From Aurifilum marmelostoma (Eukaryota; Ascomycota; Sordariomycetes; Diaporthales; Cryphonectriaceae): a stretch of DNA of 64,000 bases. The stretch covers positions 774,920-838,919 of the forward strand of contig JAMXSV010000029.1 of assembly GCA_027559495.1 (NCBI GenBank), given 5' to 3'. Made by a program: the position numbers and the translations under genes. This document shows, piece by piece, positions 1 through 10,747 of this stretch. How positions within the stretch are numbered: position 1 is the stretch's first letter; every line of letters begins with the position of its first letter. The notes under the pieces were generated by a model that did no database searches, was not told the DNA's origin, and saw only the letters and a list, made by a program, of their open reading frames with translations.

Positions 1-912
1 CCATGGCTCCCGGCAGCGGGCGGCGGACGTAGATGGGGCCAGAGATGGTAGAGTTGGCGCCCTCGCCGAAGCCGACGAGGCTGGCGGAGCCGTCGTCACT
101 CATGTTGTCATCCTGCTCGAACTGGCCCACGCTGCGGTTCGTCATATTGTCCTCGTCGACGTCCATATCGGTCTGCTCGGTCGGGATAGCGCCAACGTAG
201 CCGCTCGTAGAGTCGACCTCCGTCTCGCGACCGAAGTCGGTTGCCGTGCTCATCATGTCGATATCCTGTCGGACATCCACCTTGTTAGCATGTCTTCCTC
301 CTCTATAATCACACTGTTGGTCTCTGGATGAGGAAGAGGGTCGGGCGCTCTCACACTCTCAGTAGCCGAGGCAGTGCCGCTGGTAGACATCTTAGTCACC
401 GCGACAGGCTGCCCGTTGGAGTCAAAGTATGCAGGGACGCCAAGGATGTGGGGCGCGACAGCCTGCGCAGCATTCTGGGGGAACCCAGCAGAGGTTGGCG
501 TGGTCTGTTGATTGTTGACGTTGGCGGCGACCTGCGAGCCGGCGCTGGGAGGAGAGCGCAATTGCGAGACAGACGACAGACCAGCGAGGCGCGAGATGCG
601 GTCTGCGCGCTCTGCATCGAGGCTATTTTGAGAGGCATGTTGCTGATGGCCGCTTCGGTGGCCCATGGTGGGGAGAGCATGGCCGCGGTGACCATCTTTG
701 ATGGCAGTCGTCGACAGGGCAGATAGGGAGGTTGTTGTCGATGTAGGCGTACCTCTATAGATTGGGACATACACAGATAGGTCAGAAAGATCACACCACC
801 AAAAGGAGGAACAAATCAGGAAAATGGGGGTAACCTACGGGATCTCCGAGGGTGTGTCTGGGGTGGAGGAGGGCTGTGGGAGGTTGATGAGGACAGGATG
901 AGGTTGCGACAT
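1..912 (-). CDS. Conserved fungal protein of unknown function, C-terminus beyond the window edge
   Basis: Three exons read on the minus strand: 839-912, 355-754 and 280 to beyond position 1. Introns at 755-838 and 281-354 have GT/AG ends and keep the frame. The start ATG (910-912) begins MSQPHPVLINLPQPSS. The exon 1-2 join gives SEIPGTPTSTTTSLSALS. The protein is Ser/Thr/Pro-rich at the N-terminus, then carries a Gly/His-rich stretch and an acidic Asp/Met-rich segment (DMDVDEDNM, then DDNMSDDGS) ending in GSASLVGFGEG. No catalytic domain, signal peptide or membrane segment is visible. The composition suggests a largely disordered nuclear or cytosolic protein. I recognise the pattern as conserved in filamentous ascomycetes but cannot assign a function. 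Confidence 0.7.
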
Positions 913-1726
913 GGTGATGTCGGTTTTGTAGGCTGTCGCTGGTGATGATCAGATGTACAGAAGGCGGGGGATGGCCTGCAACACAAGCAAGGCTGTCAAC
1001 AGATATGGAATGACTCCTGGGTTGGCTGCGCTCTTGTTGACTGTCTTTCTGTGATGAGGCTGGTGATGGTGTGTCGGGATGCAAAAGCCTGATTGCTCTC
1101 GAGGCAAGGAAGGGAGGGAGAGAGGACGGTTCCTGTGTACAAGATTCCTTTCAGATCACAGCAGGTAGGCACATGGCACTGGCGTAACAGCAGGTACTGC
1201 CCCGATGCATCCAGGCCCCCAGCCCAGCCCTGCCAGGCAGGCGACAGGGACTCTAGACTCGGGTTGGGGGGCTCAGCTCAGGAGACCTGCACTGAACAGC
1301 TGCTTGAATGGAATGACGTAAACCCCTGGACCCCTGCTCCAAGGTGAGCTCGCCTCATTCTTGACAGCCCGCACGGGCCAAGTCTTGTAATGCGGGGTCA
1401 ACCCAGGGTTCAAGATGGAGGAGGGGAAAAGGCAGGCATGAACGGCGAAGTTCAGGATACTATTCAAAACAGGGCTCTTATATGTTGATGGGAGGAGGGG
1501 AGGGGGGGTCATTTTTTTTGTTTTCGCCCATCAGTCTCCCCTCTTGTTCCTGCAGATAGCATACAGTTGGATGGGTACAAGACTTTGGTTGTATGGCTGG
1601 CTGCAATAATCGCAAGGTATTTGACCATGCAGCAAGACCATGATGGGCTTCTTTAGTGCATAAGGGAATACTAGCCAGACCCCATTCTTGCCCCCACACC
1701 ATAAACAATTCAGCTCCACGCTGGGC
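913..1726. other. Intergenic, nothing recognised
   Basis: This is the upstream region of the minus-strand gene at 1-912 and lies beyond the stop codon of the Dabb gene at 1727. It contains G-rich and T-rich tracts, but no reading frame with recognisable protein character on either strand. Confidence 0.5.
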
Positions 1727-2154
1727 TCAGAAGACACCAGGAGTAAAGTCCACCACCTGTGCCTTTGACACAATCCCAGAAGTACTCTTGATGAATGCCA
1801 GATGCGCTGGGTCTTCCTTCAAGTAGTACTGGCGGTCCTCCTCATTCTCAAACTCGCTGATAAAGACATGTGTGATGCCGCCCTGGTGACCCTCTGGACT
1901 GTTGTCTCGGCCACCCATGCCCATCTTCACATAAGGCTTCTTCGTCTGAGGATGGACACAGTTGTCTTTGAGGGCAAGCATCCTGTCGCATACCTGGTGA
2001 TCTGCCTTGTCAGCCTCACTCTTCAGATATTCCTGGTGAAAGGTAGCAAGGGTATTGCAATCCATGGTGGGCAGGGGTGGGATCTCACTCCTTGGACATC
2101 TTCAGCTGGCGCCAGGGGCTCAAATGCAAACATGACAACATGAATGATGCTCAT
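1727..2154 (-). CDS. Stress-responsive alpha/beta-barrel (Dabb) domain protein
   Basis: Two exons, 2089-2154 and 1727-1993, with a 95-bp intron at 1994-2088 (GTGAGA donor, GCTGAC branch, CACCAG acceptor), encode 110 aa. The protein begins MSIIHVVMFAFEPLAPAEDV and continues with CDRMLALKDNC, then GGRDNSPEG and THVFISEFENEEDRQYYL. It closes with DPAHLAFIKS and VVDFTPGVF. These are the hallmarks of the small dimeric Dabb fold seen in stress-induced plant proteins and fungal homologues. The length matches a single-domain family member. Without the intron the ORF would start internally and lose the first beta strand, which is why the upstream ATG was chosen. The substrate is unknown. The protein is probably cytosolic. 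Confidence 0.88.
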
Positions 2155-3363
2155 GTTCTCTAGCATAGATAGATTTCGGATTGTAATTCTCCCGTTCTCT
2201 CTTCTCAAAGTCGGTAAATAGAAGCGATGAGCTTGCACGGCAGTGGTGGTGTGAGGAGATAGAAAAGAAGTCGGAATGGATGTCATCACAGCTGGTATCC
2301 CCGCATTTCTGATCTATATGCAACCACAGTGGAGGCCATGTACAGTACTGCTGTATCAAAGAAAACCAGGCACTTAGGCAATGCACCTTCCCTTATTCTA
2401 CCATGAGGATGAATAACCGACACAGCAAGTACAGCTACATAGTGTATCTGCTTCCACCCTTCGACACTTTCTACTGCCAATATCGTCCATCCTGTCTCTT
2501 TTCCCACATGATTGCTGGACAATTGCAAGTCTCCACTTCTATCTCATCTGCCAATCTTGTTCAGAATGCTGGACCACCTCGTCTCAGCAAAGGTGACCGG
2601 CGCTGTTATCCGTCTCCGGTCAGCGAGAGGCTACCCCAATCCTCTCTCCAGGGCGGATATCACAAATTAGGACTGGGCATTGAGCCCAAATGCAGATTGG
2701 ATGTTCTGCATATGGAATACCTCACATTGATAGATGACAAGATGCGCTTCGTTCTACTGAGATGAGAGTTGGCGATACTCGCCAGAAGGGAAGCCATGTC
2801 CGTAATTCCGAAAGGTCACTGAGCAGGCGTCTTTCTTCACGAGTTCGATTTGTCGCCCAAAATATGAGTTCTAATCAATGGTGTATCCTTGTATTATCAC
2901 CTTCAGCATCATCGTTGTTTGCCACTCGTCACATCTCGCCGGCCTTCGCGGCCGCGTCTAGGGCCTGCGGGACTTCCTCCGTCAGCTCTCAGGTTTCACG
3001 TAAAAGCGGCCACCGCTGCTTGCGACCAACTGCATTGGAGATGCAGAGGCGAAGGATCTGGTGCATGCGACGTGACCGGGCCCCAAAAGAGGTCCTTTCG
3101 GCTTCCTGCAGGCCCATGTAGTGATCGTAGCCCCCAAAGTTGAGTTGGTGGTTTGTTGCCCGTGCGTCTGCGAGCCGTCAGCAGGCGTCAGCACAGATAA
3201 ATACAAAGACAGGCCCAGCCACGAAAGCAAGAGGTGCGTTCTTTTGAGCAATTCTGTCTTTCAAAAAGGAGAGAAGGAAGAAGAAACAAGAAAGAAAAAA
3301 GCCGGGGAATCACATCACAATTACCAATCACCTACTCATCAGACCACCACCTCCACCACCAAA
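2155..3363. other. Intergenic, divergent upstream region
   Basis: This is shared upstream DNA between the minus-strand Dabb gene and the plus-strand gene starting at 3364. An A/G-rich run at about 3265-3300 and an ACC-rich stretch precede the 3364 ATG and look like a transcribed leader. No gene is recognised. Confidence 0.5.
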
Positions 3364-4173
3364 ATGGGCTTCTTCCACCACCACGAGAAACCCTCCGACA
3401 ACCCGCCGGCATACCAAAGCCAGCACCAGCAGAATTACCAGCAGGGCTACCAGCCAGGACCGCCTCAGCCGGGTCCATACCCATTTAGCATCTTCTCACC
3501 GCCCCAGGACCCCAACCACATCGTCTTCAGCATCGCCGACCTCGGCAAGGGCCACGACGCCCTGGTGAGCCCCAACCACAGCCCCGCCAATCCGGCGTAC
3601 CGGATCGAGTACACCTCGGACGGCTTCAGGTGCCTGCGCACGCCCCTCCCGTCCCTGGACCCGCGAGGCGGCGTTCTGGCGGGCTCGGCCGTCAGCCGCA
3701 AGAACACGACGAGCACGTCCGGGAGGGTGCACCTCGAGTACCCCTGGGGCAAATGGGACTACAACCCGCTCTCGCCCGCGACGGAGCTCTGGAAGAGCGA
3801 CGTGGGCCTGCTCAACGGCGCGAGCGGCATGTCGTGGCACCTGATCAAGCCGGTCGAGGCGCAGGCGACGGGCCGCTTTGCGGTGCGGTGCTTCGACACG
3901 GCCGAGCGAGGGTACCCGACCGTGGCGAGCTTCGAGATGGAGAACTGGGACTTTGGGGTGCTGCGCATCCACGCTGGTGTGGTGCGGTCCCAGGAGCAGC
4001 TGGACGAGATTGTTGTGCTGGCCTTTGGTGTCATGGACTACATACGGGTCGTGGTCAGGAGCACGGGAGGTGTGCAGAAGAGGCCCGGCGGTGCGAGCAA
4101 TAGTGACAAGCAGTTCTGGATGACGATGGCGTTGTCGCAGCAGGCGCAGAACCAACAGGCGCAGGGGAATTAA
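3364..4173 (+). CDS. Conserved protein of unknown function (269 aa) with Gln/Pro/Tyr-rich N-terminus
   Basis: The frame is open further upstream, but ATG 3364 (context ACCAAAATGG) is preferred because upstream translation is low in protein character. The protein begins MGFFHHHEKPSDNPPAYQ, then a Gln/Pro/Tyr-rich spacer to about residue 40. A globular domain of about 200 residues follows, with segments DPNHIVFSIADLGKG, LEYPWGKWDYNPLS and FEMENWDFGVLRIHAG. It ends in a Gln-rich tail. There is no signal peptide or membrane segment. The alternating hydrophobic/aromatic beta-like pattern after a PPxY-type tail could be a tubby-C/LURP-one-like fold, but that is a guess. Function unknown. No intron is needed. 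Confidence 0.7.
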   Translation: MGFFHHHEKPSDNPPAYQSQHQQNYQQGYQPGPPQPGPYPFSIFSPPQDPNHIVFSIADLGKGHDALVSPNHSPANPAYRIEYTSDGFRCLRTPLPSLDPRGGVLAGSAVSRKNTTSTSGRVHLEYPWGKWDYNPLSPATELWKSDVGLLNGASGMSWHLIKPVEAQATGRFAVRCFDTAERGYPTVASFEMENWDFGVLRIHAGVVRSQEQLDEIVVLAFGVMDYIRVVVRSTGGVQKRPGGASNSDKQFWMTMALSQQAQNQQAQGN

Positions 4174-4327
4174 GAAGTAGGAGCTTGTTATTTGCCAGAG
4201 GAAGAATTAGATGAGAGCGCAAACTTATAAATACTTCGAATTTCCTTGTGTCACATACATGCACCGAAGATTGCGGGGAGAAAAACGATTGGAAGGTAAA
4301 GCCAGACAGACACAGTAGAGAGATTCT

Positions 4328-5360
4328 CTAATTCAAGAAGTCACCACCCGTTTTGGCCAGCATCTCATCATAGTAGGGCTGAAACGCAAGCCAGCCCTTC
4401 TCAGGCCCGCCGACACTCTGGGCTGAGTGCTCACACTCACCCTCGTCAATCAGCTTCTTCGCGTGTCCGCCGCCAGCCGCGGCCGCGTCCGCCAGCAGCT
4501 GCGCGTGACACGTCCTGTCCATGCTCATGAACCAGAATGCGGCCTCGTCGACGCTCTGCCCGACGGTCAGCAGACCGTGATTCTGCAATATGACGGCCTT
4601 GCCAGAGCCTAAGGCAGCCCCGATGCGCGCGCCCTCCTCAGCATCAACAACCACGCCGCCGAAATGACGGTACACGCCGTGGCTCCTGTAGAAGCGCAGG
4701 GCGTCCTGGGTGATCATCTCGAGCTCGCGGCCAAAGACAGAAAATGCCTTGCCGTGGACGCTGTGGGCGTGGCAGGCGGCGTGGACGTCGGGCCGCAGCC
4801 TGTGGATGGCCGAGTGGATGGTGAAGGCGGCCGTGTTGATGGGCTCGTCTCCCTCGACGACGAAGCCGTCCTCGTCCACCAGGATCAGGTCGGACACGCG
4901 CATCTGGCTGAAGTGCTTGGACAGCGGGTTCAGCCAGAAATGGTCCGTCAGGATCGGGTCGCGCACCGAGATGTGGCCCGCCACGCCCTCGTCATAGCCG
5001 CGGTCGGCAAAGATGCGGAAGGCTGCTGCGAGGTGCTCCTTGCGGTACTGGCGCTCCTGCTCGAGGGTTGCGAACTTGGGATAGGTGCGGATCTGGAGGG
5101 AGCGGCCTGTCTTGGTCTTGCCTAGGGACTGTACGGGTGTTGGCGGTGCGCGGTGAGGAGTATTGATGGTGGTGGCCGCACTACTGCTGGCTGCCGGTGA
5201 GACTGAGGCATGAAGAAGGGGGGTTGCTGGAGGTGTTGAGACGGCGTGAAGGTATGAAAGGGCCGACTGCTGAGGAAGTTCTTGCGGTGGCGGCTGCTGC
5301 TGCTGCTATTCTTTGGAGGCTCGAAGACCGGGACGAGACCTGTGTCACAAGACGATTCAT
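4328..5360 (-). CDS. Class II aldolase/adducin-family protein with candidate mitochondrial presequence (reading frame broken once)
   Basis: The main domain reads in one frame up to about 5150: KEHLAAAFRIFADRGYDEG, AGHISVRDP, a metal-site stretch ACHAHSVHGKAF, and QNHGLLTVG. These are the zinc-ligand regions of the class II aldolase/adducin N-terminal domain, used by sugar-phosphate aldolases and epimerases and by fungal homologues of unknown substrate. The most convincing N-terminus is ATG 5360, which begins MNRLVTQVSSRSSSLQR and runs to SRRLNTSSNP, a mitochondrial targeting pattern. It lies in a different frame. Dropping one base from the six-base run at 5218-5223 joins the two (about 343 aa). 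The alternative is a weak intron at 5122-5203 (GTCTCA donor). The family call is firm; the N-terminus is not. Confidence 0.8.
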
Positions 5361-6625
5361 ACTGGCGAGAATTGAACCAGATGAAAAACAAGCAGTAGAA
5401 GAAATAGTCTGAAGGCCAAGCATTGAAGCAGTCAATGACATGCGTAGAGCTGAAGATGAAGTGTGGCCGGAACACGCATACTCTTACCGGTTCGACCCCG
5501 CATCTGAGAGAGTCGTAGTTGCCGGTGGTGATTCCGCAATCCGGGGTAAGTATGGCAGACCAGGGATTGAGACCTACAGCTGGGGTTGATTTCCCTATGA
5601 GGAGTCAATGATTAATTACTGTATAGCTCGTGCTGGTTAGGTGACTCTGCAGTTGATATGAGCAGACCGCCTTGGACGGCGTAGGTCTGTGACTTTCCAC
5701 AAAGAGCTCTCTGCTCTGCTCTGCTCTGTGTGCTTGTCCTCCGACTTCGAGTCCCGATCCTTGCAAACATTAGAAAATGCAGGACATGGATACATGGATA
5801 TGATATGCTCTCAGACTTGACTGTTGCATACTGCCACTTAGGGAAGATGCCAGAAGTGCTGGGAATGACTAGAAATTTCCATGTTGCTGCAAGAGGCAAC
5901 TGTATTCCTGGCTCCTCCTCACCTGGCCTTACCTCCCTGCAGATCAACTGAACATGTGAGACATGGTCAGAAAGATATCACATTTCATATTTCCAAGGCC
6001 GACCTTCTCGACTGAAGAGATCTTTCGGTGGAAAAGGCCTGTTGGAGGAGATTGAGAGTTGTTTTTTTAAAAAGTAGGCAAACACTGTACTACCTGATGT
6101 CTGTTCACCGCCGTTGGGAAGGAACAGTTCTCAGTTACGTCATCACCTGTAGCAACCCTGGGGAGTACTTCTCCAGCGGCAGTTGGGCGCTGGACACTGG
6201 ACAAGCCATCCCTGACGACCCATGAGGGCCCCAACTTGCCTCACCTAAACAAGGCCTAGAGTCTCCACCAATCCTCTGTGGATGTGACAGCTTCACGCAA
6301 TCAAGGTTGAGACCATAGAAAAGCCTCGTCCCACTTTGGTCCGAGTCAAGTCCACTTTTCCCCTTGTTGTGTCTTTACACATCATCATCATCATCATCAT
6401 CATTAACATCACCTCACCTCACTGCATTTGCTGTTGTACAGCATCACAACAGAGTCCAGCGATGTGAAGACCAAAGGGAATTCAAGTCATGGTTCAGATT
6501 GAAGGAAGCACTCGCACCCTACCACCCTTTTGACTTCCCTCATTGTCATCCTCAGCACCTCAATTTGCAAGCACAAAAGGAAAGGAACCAGACAACTTGT
6601 CGTCATCCCCCTTCTTATCAATAAG
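5361..6625. other. Intergenic, divergent upstream region with CAT microsatellite
   Basis: This lies between the divergent aldolase-type and amino-acid-transporter genes. It holds a short TCTGC/TCTGCTCTG tandem run at about 5706-5727 and a CAT trinucleotide run at about 6379-6402 that probably falls in the transporter leader. No further gene is supported. Confidence 0.5.
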
Positions 6626-8530
6626 ATGGCATCACACCAGGACACACTGCCTTTGTCCCAACAGGAACTCCTCGAGCAGCTCAACAATGGCACCCCCAAC
6701 CCAAGAGAGGATGAGCAGCAGCGTATGGCCTCGGTCATAGCAGACCACCTCCCCACTGGCTACACGGCGGCCTTCGAGGGCTTCGACAGCACCGGTCCTG
6801 CTGCTGCAGAGGCCGACGCCGAGGCAAGCACACAGAGGGCAGACAACAGCAGCAACAACCACAACGAGGACGCCCAGCATGGACTGCAAGGTGGCTCATC
6901 TCTCCGCCTACAGGGTGGTGACATCCACCGCGATCTCTTCAAGATTCCGGTCAAGGCCAGCCTGCAGCGCGCCATGACCTTTTCCCACCCAGACCGGTCA
7001 GCTACGCCCGACCTGCTGCGACCAGATGACGAGATGACAGCGGCAGAGATCACCGGGCCCCAGGGCTTCCGCCGTCACCATGTCCTGGCGCGGCAGAAGC
7101 GGACCCGATCTGGCTTCTCCGGTGGTGCGAGTATGCCCGTGACACGGAATTTCGTCGAGTTCCTTGACCTGTACGGCTCATTTGCGGGTGAAGACCTCGC
7201 CGACTCCGATATCGACGAGTCCGAGCTCATGACAGACGATGAAGCCACGCCTGGATCCCAGGACCAGGACGGCCAGGAGCCGGACGAGACGAGCCCTCTC
7301 GTGCCGCGGCGTCGCCCTCTGATGCGCCGCAAATCTTCTCGTGCCATGAGGCAGGGCAATGCAGGCACAGCCAAGACCTTCTTCACCCTGCTCAAGGCCT
7401 TCATCGGCACAGGCATCATGTTCCTCCCCAAGGCCTTCAACAACGGCGGCATCCTCTTCTCGTCTCTGTGCCTGGTGTCTGTGGCCGCCATCTCCATGTG
7501 GGCCTTCCACCTGCTGCTCAAGTGCCGCGCCGCGGTGGGCGGTGGCTATGGTGAGATAGGGCAGGCCATTGCGGGAGACAGGATGCGCACCGTCATCCTG
7601 GCAAGCATCACACTGTCGCAGCTTGGATTCGTCTGCACAGGGCTGGTGTTCGTCGCCGACAACTGGGGCTCCTTCCTCACGGCTGTCACACACGGCTCAA
7701 ATCCTCTCGGCACCAAGGCACTGATCGCACTGCAGGCCGTCCTGCTCATCCCCCTAAGCTTCATCCGAGACATCAGCAAGCTGGGTTTCGCGGCCACCCT
7801 TGCCGACGTCTTCATCCTCATTGGCCTCATCTACATCTGGGACTACGACATCACCGCCCTGGCCAGGCACGGCATCGACCCCTCGGTCCAGCTCTTCAAC
7901 CCGGCCGCCTACACCCTCACCATCGGCGCCTCTATCTTCACCTTTGAGGGCATCGGCCTCATCATCCCCATCCATGCGTCCATGCGCCGCCCAGAGCACT
8001 TTGAGCCACTGCTGGGCGTCGTCATGCTTATAATCACGTGCATCTTCACTTCTGTCGGCGCCATGTGCTACGCCACCTTTGGCTCGCGCACGCAGATCGA
8101 GGTCATTGACAATTTCCCTCAATCCTCGAAGCTCGTTAATGCGGTCCAGTTCATCTACGCCCTGGCTGTGCTGATAGGAAACCCGGTGCAGCTGTTCCCG
8201 GCGATGCGTATCCTCGAGGGCAGAATCTTTGGTCACCGCAGCGGCAAGAAGGACCTGTGGACCAAGTGGAAAAAGAACTTCTTTAGGACGTTCCTGGTCG
8301 TTCTCTGCTGTGGAATTAGTATCGGCGGGAGCACGAACCTGGACCGTTTTGTCGCGCTCATTGGAAGCGTGGCCTGTGTCCCGCTGGTGTATGTGTACCC
8401 GCCCTTCTTGCACTATCGTGCTGTAGCGAGCACGAAAAGGGAAAAGGTCCTGGACGTGGCCTTGATGGCGCTAGGCATGGTAGGTATGGTCTATACGACT
8501 GCCATCACAATCGTGAGCAGCTTCCTTTGA
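6626..8530 (+). CDS. Vacuolar amino-acid transporter, AAAP family (AVT3/AVT4-like)
   Basis: This is a single uninterrupted exon of 634 aa. ATG 6626 was chosen because upstream in-frame sequence is not protein-like. The first 240 residues are hydrophilic and acidic, ending in basic RRKSSRAMRQG. The membrane domain then starts with the family signature FFTLLKAFIGTGIMFLPKAF. About eleven hydrophobic segments follow, including FLPKAFNNGGILFSSLCLVS, ASITLSQLGFVCTGLVFVAD, FEGIGLIIPIHASM and LIITCIFTSVGAMCYATFG. The conserved FEGIGLI...HASMRRPEHF loop is typical of fungal Avt3/Avt4, which export amino acids from the vacuole. The long N-terminal cytosolic tail also fits. The exact paralogue cannot be fixed without alignment. 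Confidence 0.9.
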   Translation: MASHQDTLPLSQQELLEQLNNGTPNPREDEQQRMASVIADHLPTGYTAAFEGFDSTGPAAAEADAEASTQRADNSSNNHNEDAQHGLQGGSSLRLQGGDIHRDLFKIPVKASLQRAMTFSHPDRSATPDLLRPDDEMTAAEITGPQGFRRHHVLARQKRTRSGFSGGASMPVTRNFVEFLDLYGSFAGEDLADSDIDESELMTDDEATPGSQDQDGQEPDETSPLVPRRRPLMRRKSSRAMRQGNAGTAKTFFTLLKAFIGTGIMFLPKAFNNGGILFSSLCLVSVAAISMWAFHLLLKCRAAVGGGYGEIGQAIAGDRMRTVILASITLSQLGFVCTGLVFVADNWGSFLTAVTHGSNPLGTKALIALQAVLLIPLSFIRDISKLGFAATLADVFILIGLIYIWDYDITALARHGIDPSVQLFNPAAYTLTIGASIFTFEGIGLIIPIHASMRRPEHFEPLLGVVMLIITCIFTSVGAMCYATFGSRTQIEVIDNFPQSSKLVNAVQFIYALAVLIGNPVQLFPAMRILEGRIFGHRSGKKDLWTKWKKNFFRTFLVVLCCGISIGGSTNLDRFVALIGSVACVPLVYVYPPFLHYRAVASTKREKVLDVALMALGMVGMVYTTAITIVSSFL

Positions 8531-8872
8531 AGGATAGCATATGTATGAGCGAGCGGTAGGTGAGCGAGAGACGCTGGTGCGTATTCAACAACGGAACGAG
8601 CCGAGGAAGACAAGCAAAGCATTGGATAACAGGATTTCAGATTTGAACTAAAAGCATTCGAGCGGCGCTTTGGTGTGTATAAGAGGAACTAATTTCTTTG
8701 TGGAAAAGGAAAAGAGAGGAAACTAATCAAAAGGTGGTGAATGATTTATTGCTTTACTGTGTTGCTTTGCATTTACGTTATATACAGGTTTCTCCAATGA
8801 TACTTCATATCCACCTCGAAGTACCCAAGGACATGAGTGGTGCCGCATCCATGAAACCCCCTCGACAAGAGA
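8531..8872. other. Intergenic between convergent genes
   Basis: This is the 3' region shared by the convergent transporter (stop 8530) and Cip1-like gene (stop 8873). No additional gene or repeat is seen. Confidence 0.5.
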
Positions 8873-9681
8873 TCATCTCGCAGCAGTAGCATTGCAGCCC
8901 ACCCTCGTCGACGCCACAGCGACATCGTCATACCAGAACGTGTTGGTCCCGCCCGAGTAGCTCTCCCAGCCAAAATACACACCCGTGATCTCAGGCACAT
9001 ACGTCTCCCTCGTCCACCCCGCATCATTGGCATTCGTGATACCAGGCCCCACCTCCAGCCCGGCGATCGCCTCGCCCCCCAGCCACGTCTCGATGGTCCC
9101 GTCGGTGCCGAGGTGGTACTCGAAGCACACCCACTCGCCAGCGGGCAGGGCCTCGGAGGAGGCGATGCCGTCGGGGCTCAGGTCCGGCAGGGTGGCGTCA
9201 TCGGACTCGCGGTTGTACATGAGGATGGAGGACTGGCCGCCTATGCGAAGGTGTTTGCCGCTTCCCTGGGCGGTGTCCGGGTGGGTTATGAAGGTTACGT
9301 GGTCGGAGCCTAGGGCGGTGGTTGCTTTTCTGTGGAGTAGGAAGAAGAAGAAGAAAAAGTCAGTCTTTGTATCAGGCTGTGGAAGACGCAGAAACAAGGG
9401 CAACGCACAGCCAGGTCCGCACATAGACATCCCCACTGGGCACCTCCGTCGTCCCGAAAAAGATGTGCCCGCAGTACCCGGCGGCCCCGTCCACCCGGAT
9501 CGAGTTGGACCCGCTGTGCGCCGTGGTGCTGTCGAGGGTGACGCTGCCGCCCTGGTTGCAGTCGGGCGCGTAGATGGGCCAGGTGGCATTGTCCCAGCCG
9601 CTCTCGAAGTCGTCCGAGACCTGGGCGAAGGCCGCGCCGGCCGCGAGGGCGAGGGGGGAGGAGGAGGTGGTGGCGGTGCAT
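8873..9681 (-). CDS. Secreted Cip1-like protein (frameshift in the signal peptide)
   Basis: Exon 2 is 8873-9329, the intron is 9330-9408 (GTGCGT...CCACAG) and exon 1 begins at 9409. The mature protein starts VSDDFESGWDNATWPIYAPD and has CNQGGSVTLDSTTAHSGSNS, YCGHIFFGTTEVPSGDVYVR, RIGGQSSILMYNRESDDATL, CFEYHLGTDGTIETW, GVYFGWESYSGG and WYDDVAVASTRVGC. This matches the Trichoderma reesei Cip1 family, an extracellular protein of polysaccharide-lyase-like beta-jellyroll fold found with cellulases. There is no CBM1 after the final GC, unlike T. reesei Cip1. The only well-placed ATG (9681) is one base out of frame. Removing one base from the six-base run at 9653-9658 gives a signal peptide MHRHHLLLPLALAAGAAFA. 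So there is either a sequence error or a dead gene. Confidence 0.85.
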
Positions 9682-10747
9682 GGTTTCTGGGAAACAGCAG
9701 CAGGCTGGCTTTGGGGGAAAGGGGCTCCGAATAGGATAATGGACGAATGTGAGTGAGGATACGGAGGGAAGGTGGAGCTCAAAAACTTGTCGCGAGGCTT
9801 GATAACTTATATCTTGATTATTGAGATGATGTTTGTTTCTGGCGTCGAGACCTCTCACCAGGCCGGAGTGTTATGCTCCGAGCCTAGTAAATTAATCCCG
9901 TAGCCTCGCGTGTGTATCAGGACGCATTCTCCGTCACGGAAGATCATGGTTATTTAGCCAGATCAAGCTGCAATTTATTTCATGTTCTGCATGACGGTCG
10001 ATGGGACACCCATAGGCCTGTACTGGTCGAGAGGGTAAGACAAGAACACTTCCGAATGCCAGATGCGTCTTGGTCAGTCCCGCCTGTTCTGGGAAATGCT
10101 GCATCGGCAGGCTGCCGTCGCTCATCCGTGTCAACGTAGTCTCAGAAACAAGGTCTATTGCACCTTCTCATGATGGTGGCTTGATTCTGGGGAGTACTTC
10201 TGGAAAGATACTTGGAATACACAATCAAGCCCATAAATGGTACGGAAAGGGGAGATGAAGTCAAGAAATTATGGTTGCTAAGGTCCTGGATCCCGGCTAA
10301 TCTGCATGAGTGGCACCCACTCAGGAACCAAGCAGAGAGACTCGGCGTTTCATCCAGATTAAACCCATATGATGTTGGCTGTCGTGATACTGTATGCAGA
10401 TGTTTAGGTTCTTCTTGTAGATCTTCCCTTACTCTCCGTCTTAAAGATCTAGAACAATCACAAGTGGGTCGCGTGTTGTCAGTGAGATAAAGGTCAAGTA
10501 GAACTGAGTTCGATTACGCATAGAACGCTCAGGAGTCAAAAAGGGCCGCCCGCCATCTTCCAAAAATCAATGAGAAATCCAAATGCTGCTTCTAGAGCTA
10601 CTTCTATACGCTGTGTATGTTCTGGAGCAGACCAAAGCTCCGTGCTCGAAATCCTCTGGAACAAAGTCTACAGGTACATCTATACATATACTTTATCGTC
10701 TTTCATGCCGCCGCTTGAGGCCCCTCCTGCATGCCCACACAGACATC
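9682..10747. other. Intergenic, nothing recognised
   Basis: This is upstream DNA of the Cip1-like gene and 3' DNA of the hydrolase at 10748. Several short open frames have no protein-like composition. Confidence 0.45.

Noticed and set aside
3496..4155. 219-aa minus-strand frame opposite the unknown gene at 3364
   Set aside because: His/Arg/Ala-rich antisense translation; the plus frame has the start context and protein character.
5480..5560. tRNA-like sequence (GGTTCGACCCC)
   Set aside because: Only a T-loop-like string; no D-arm, anticodon arm or matching acceptor stem on either strand.
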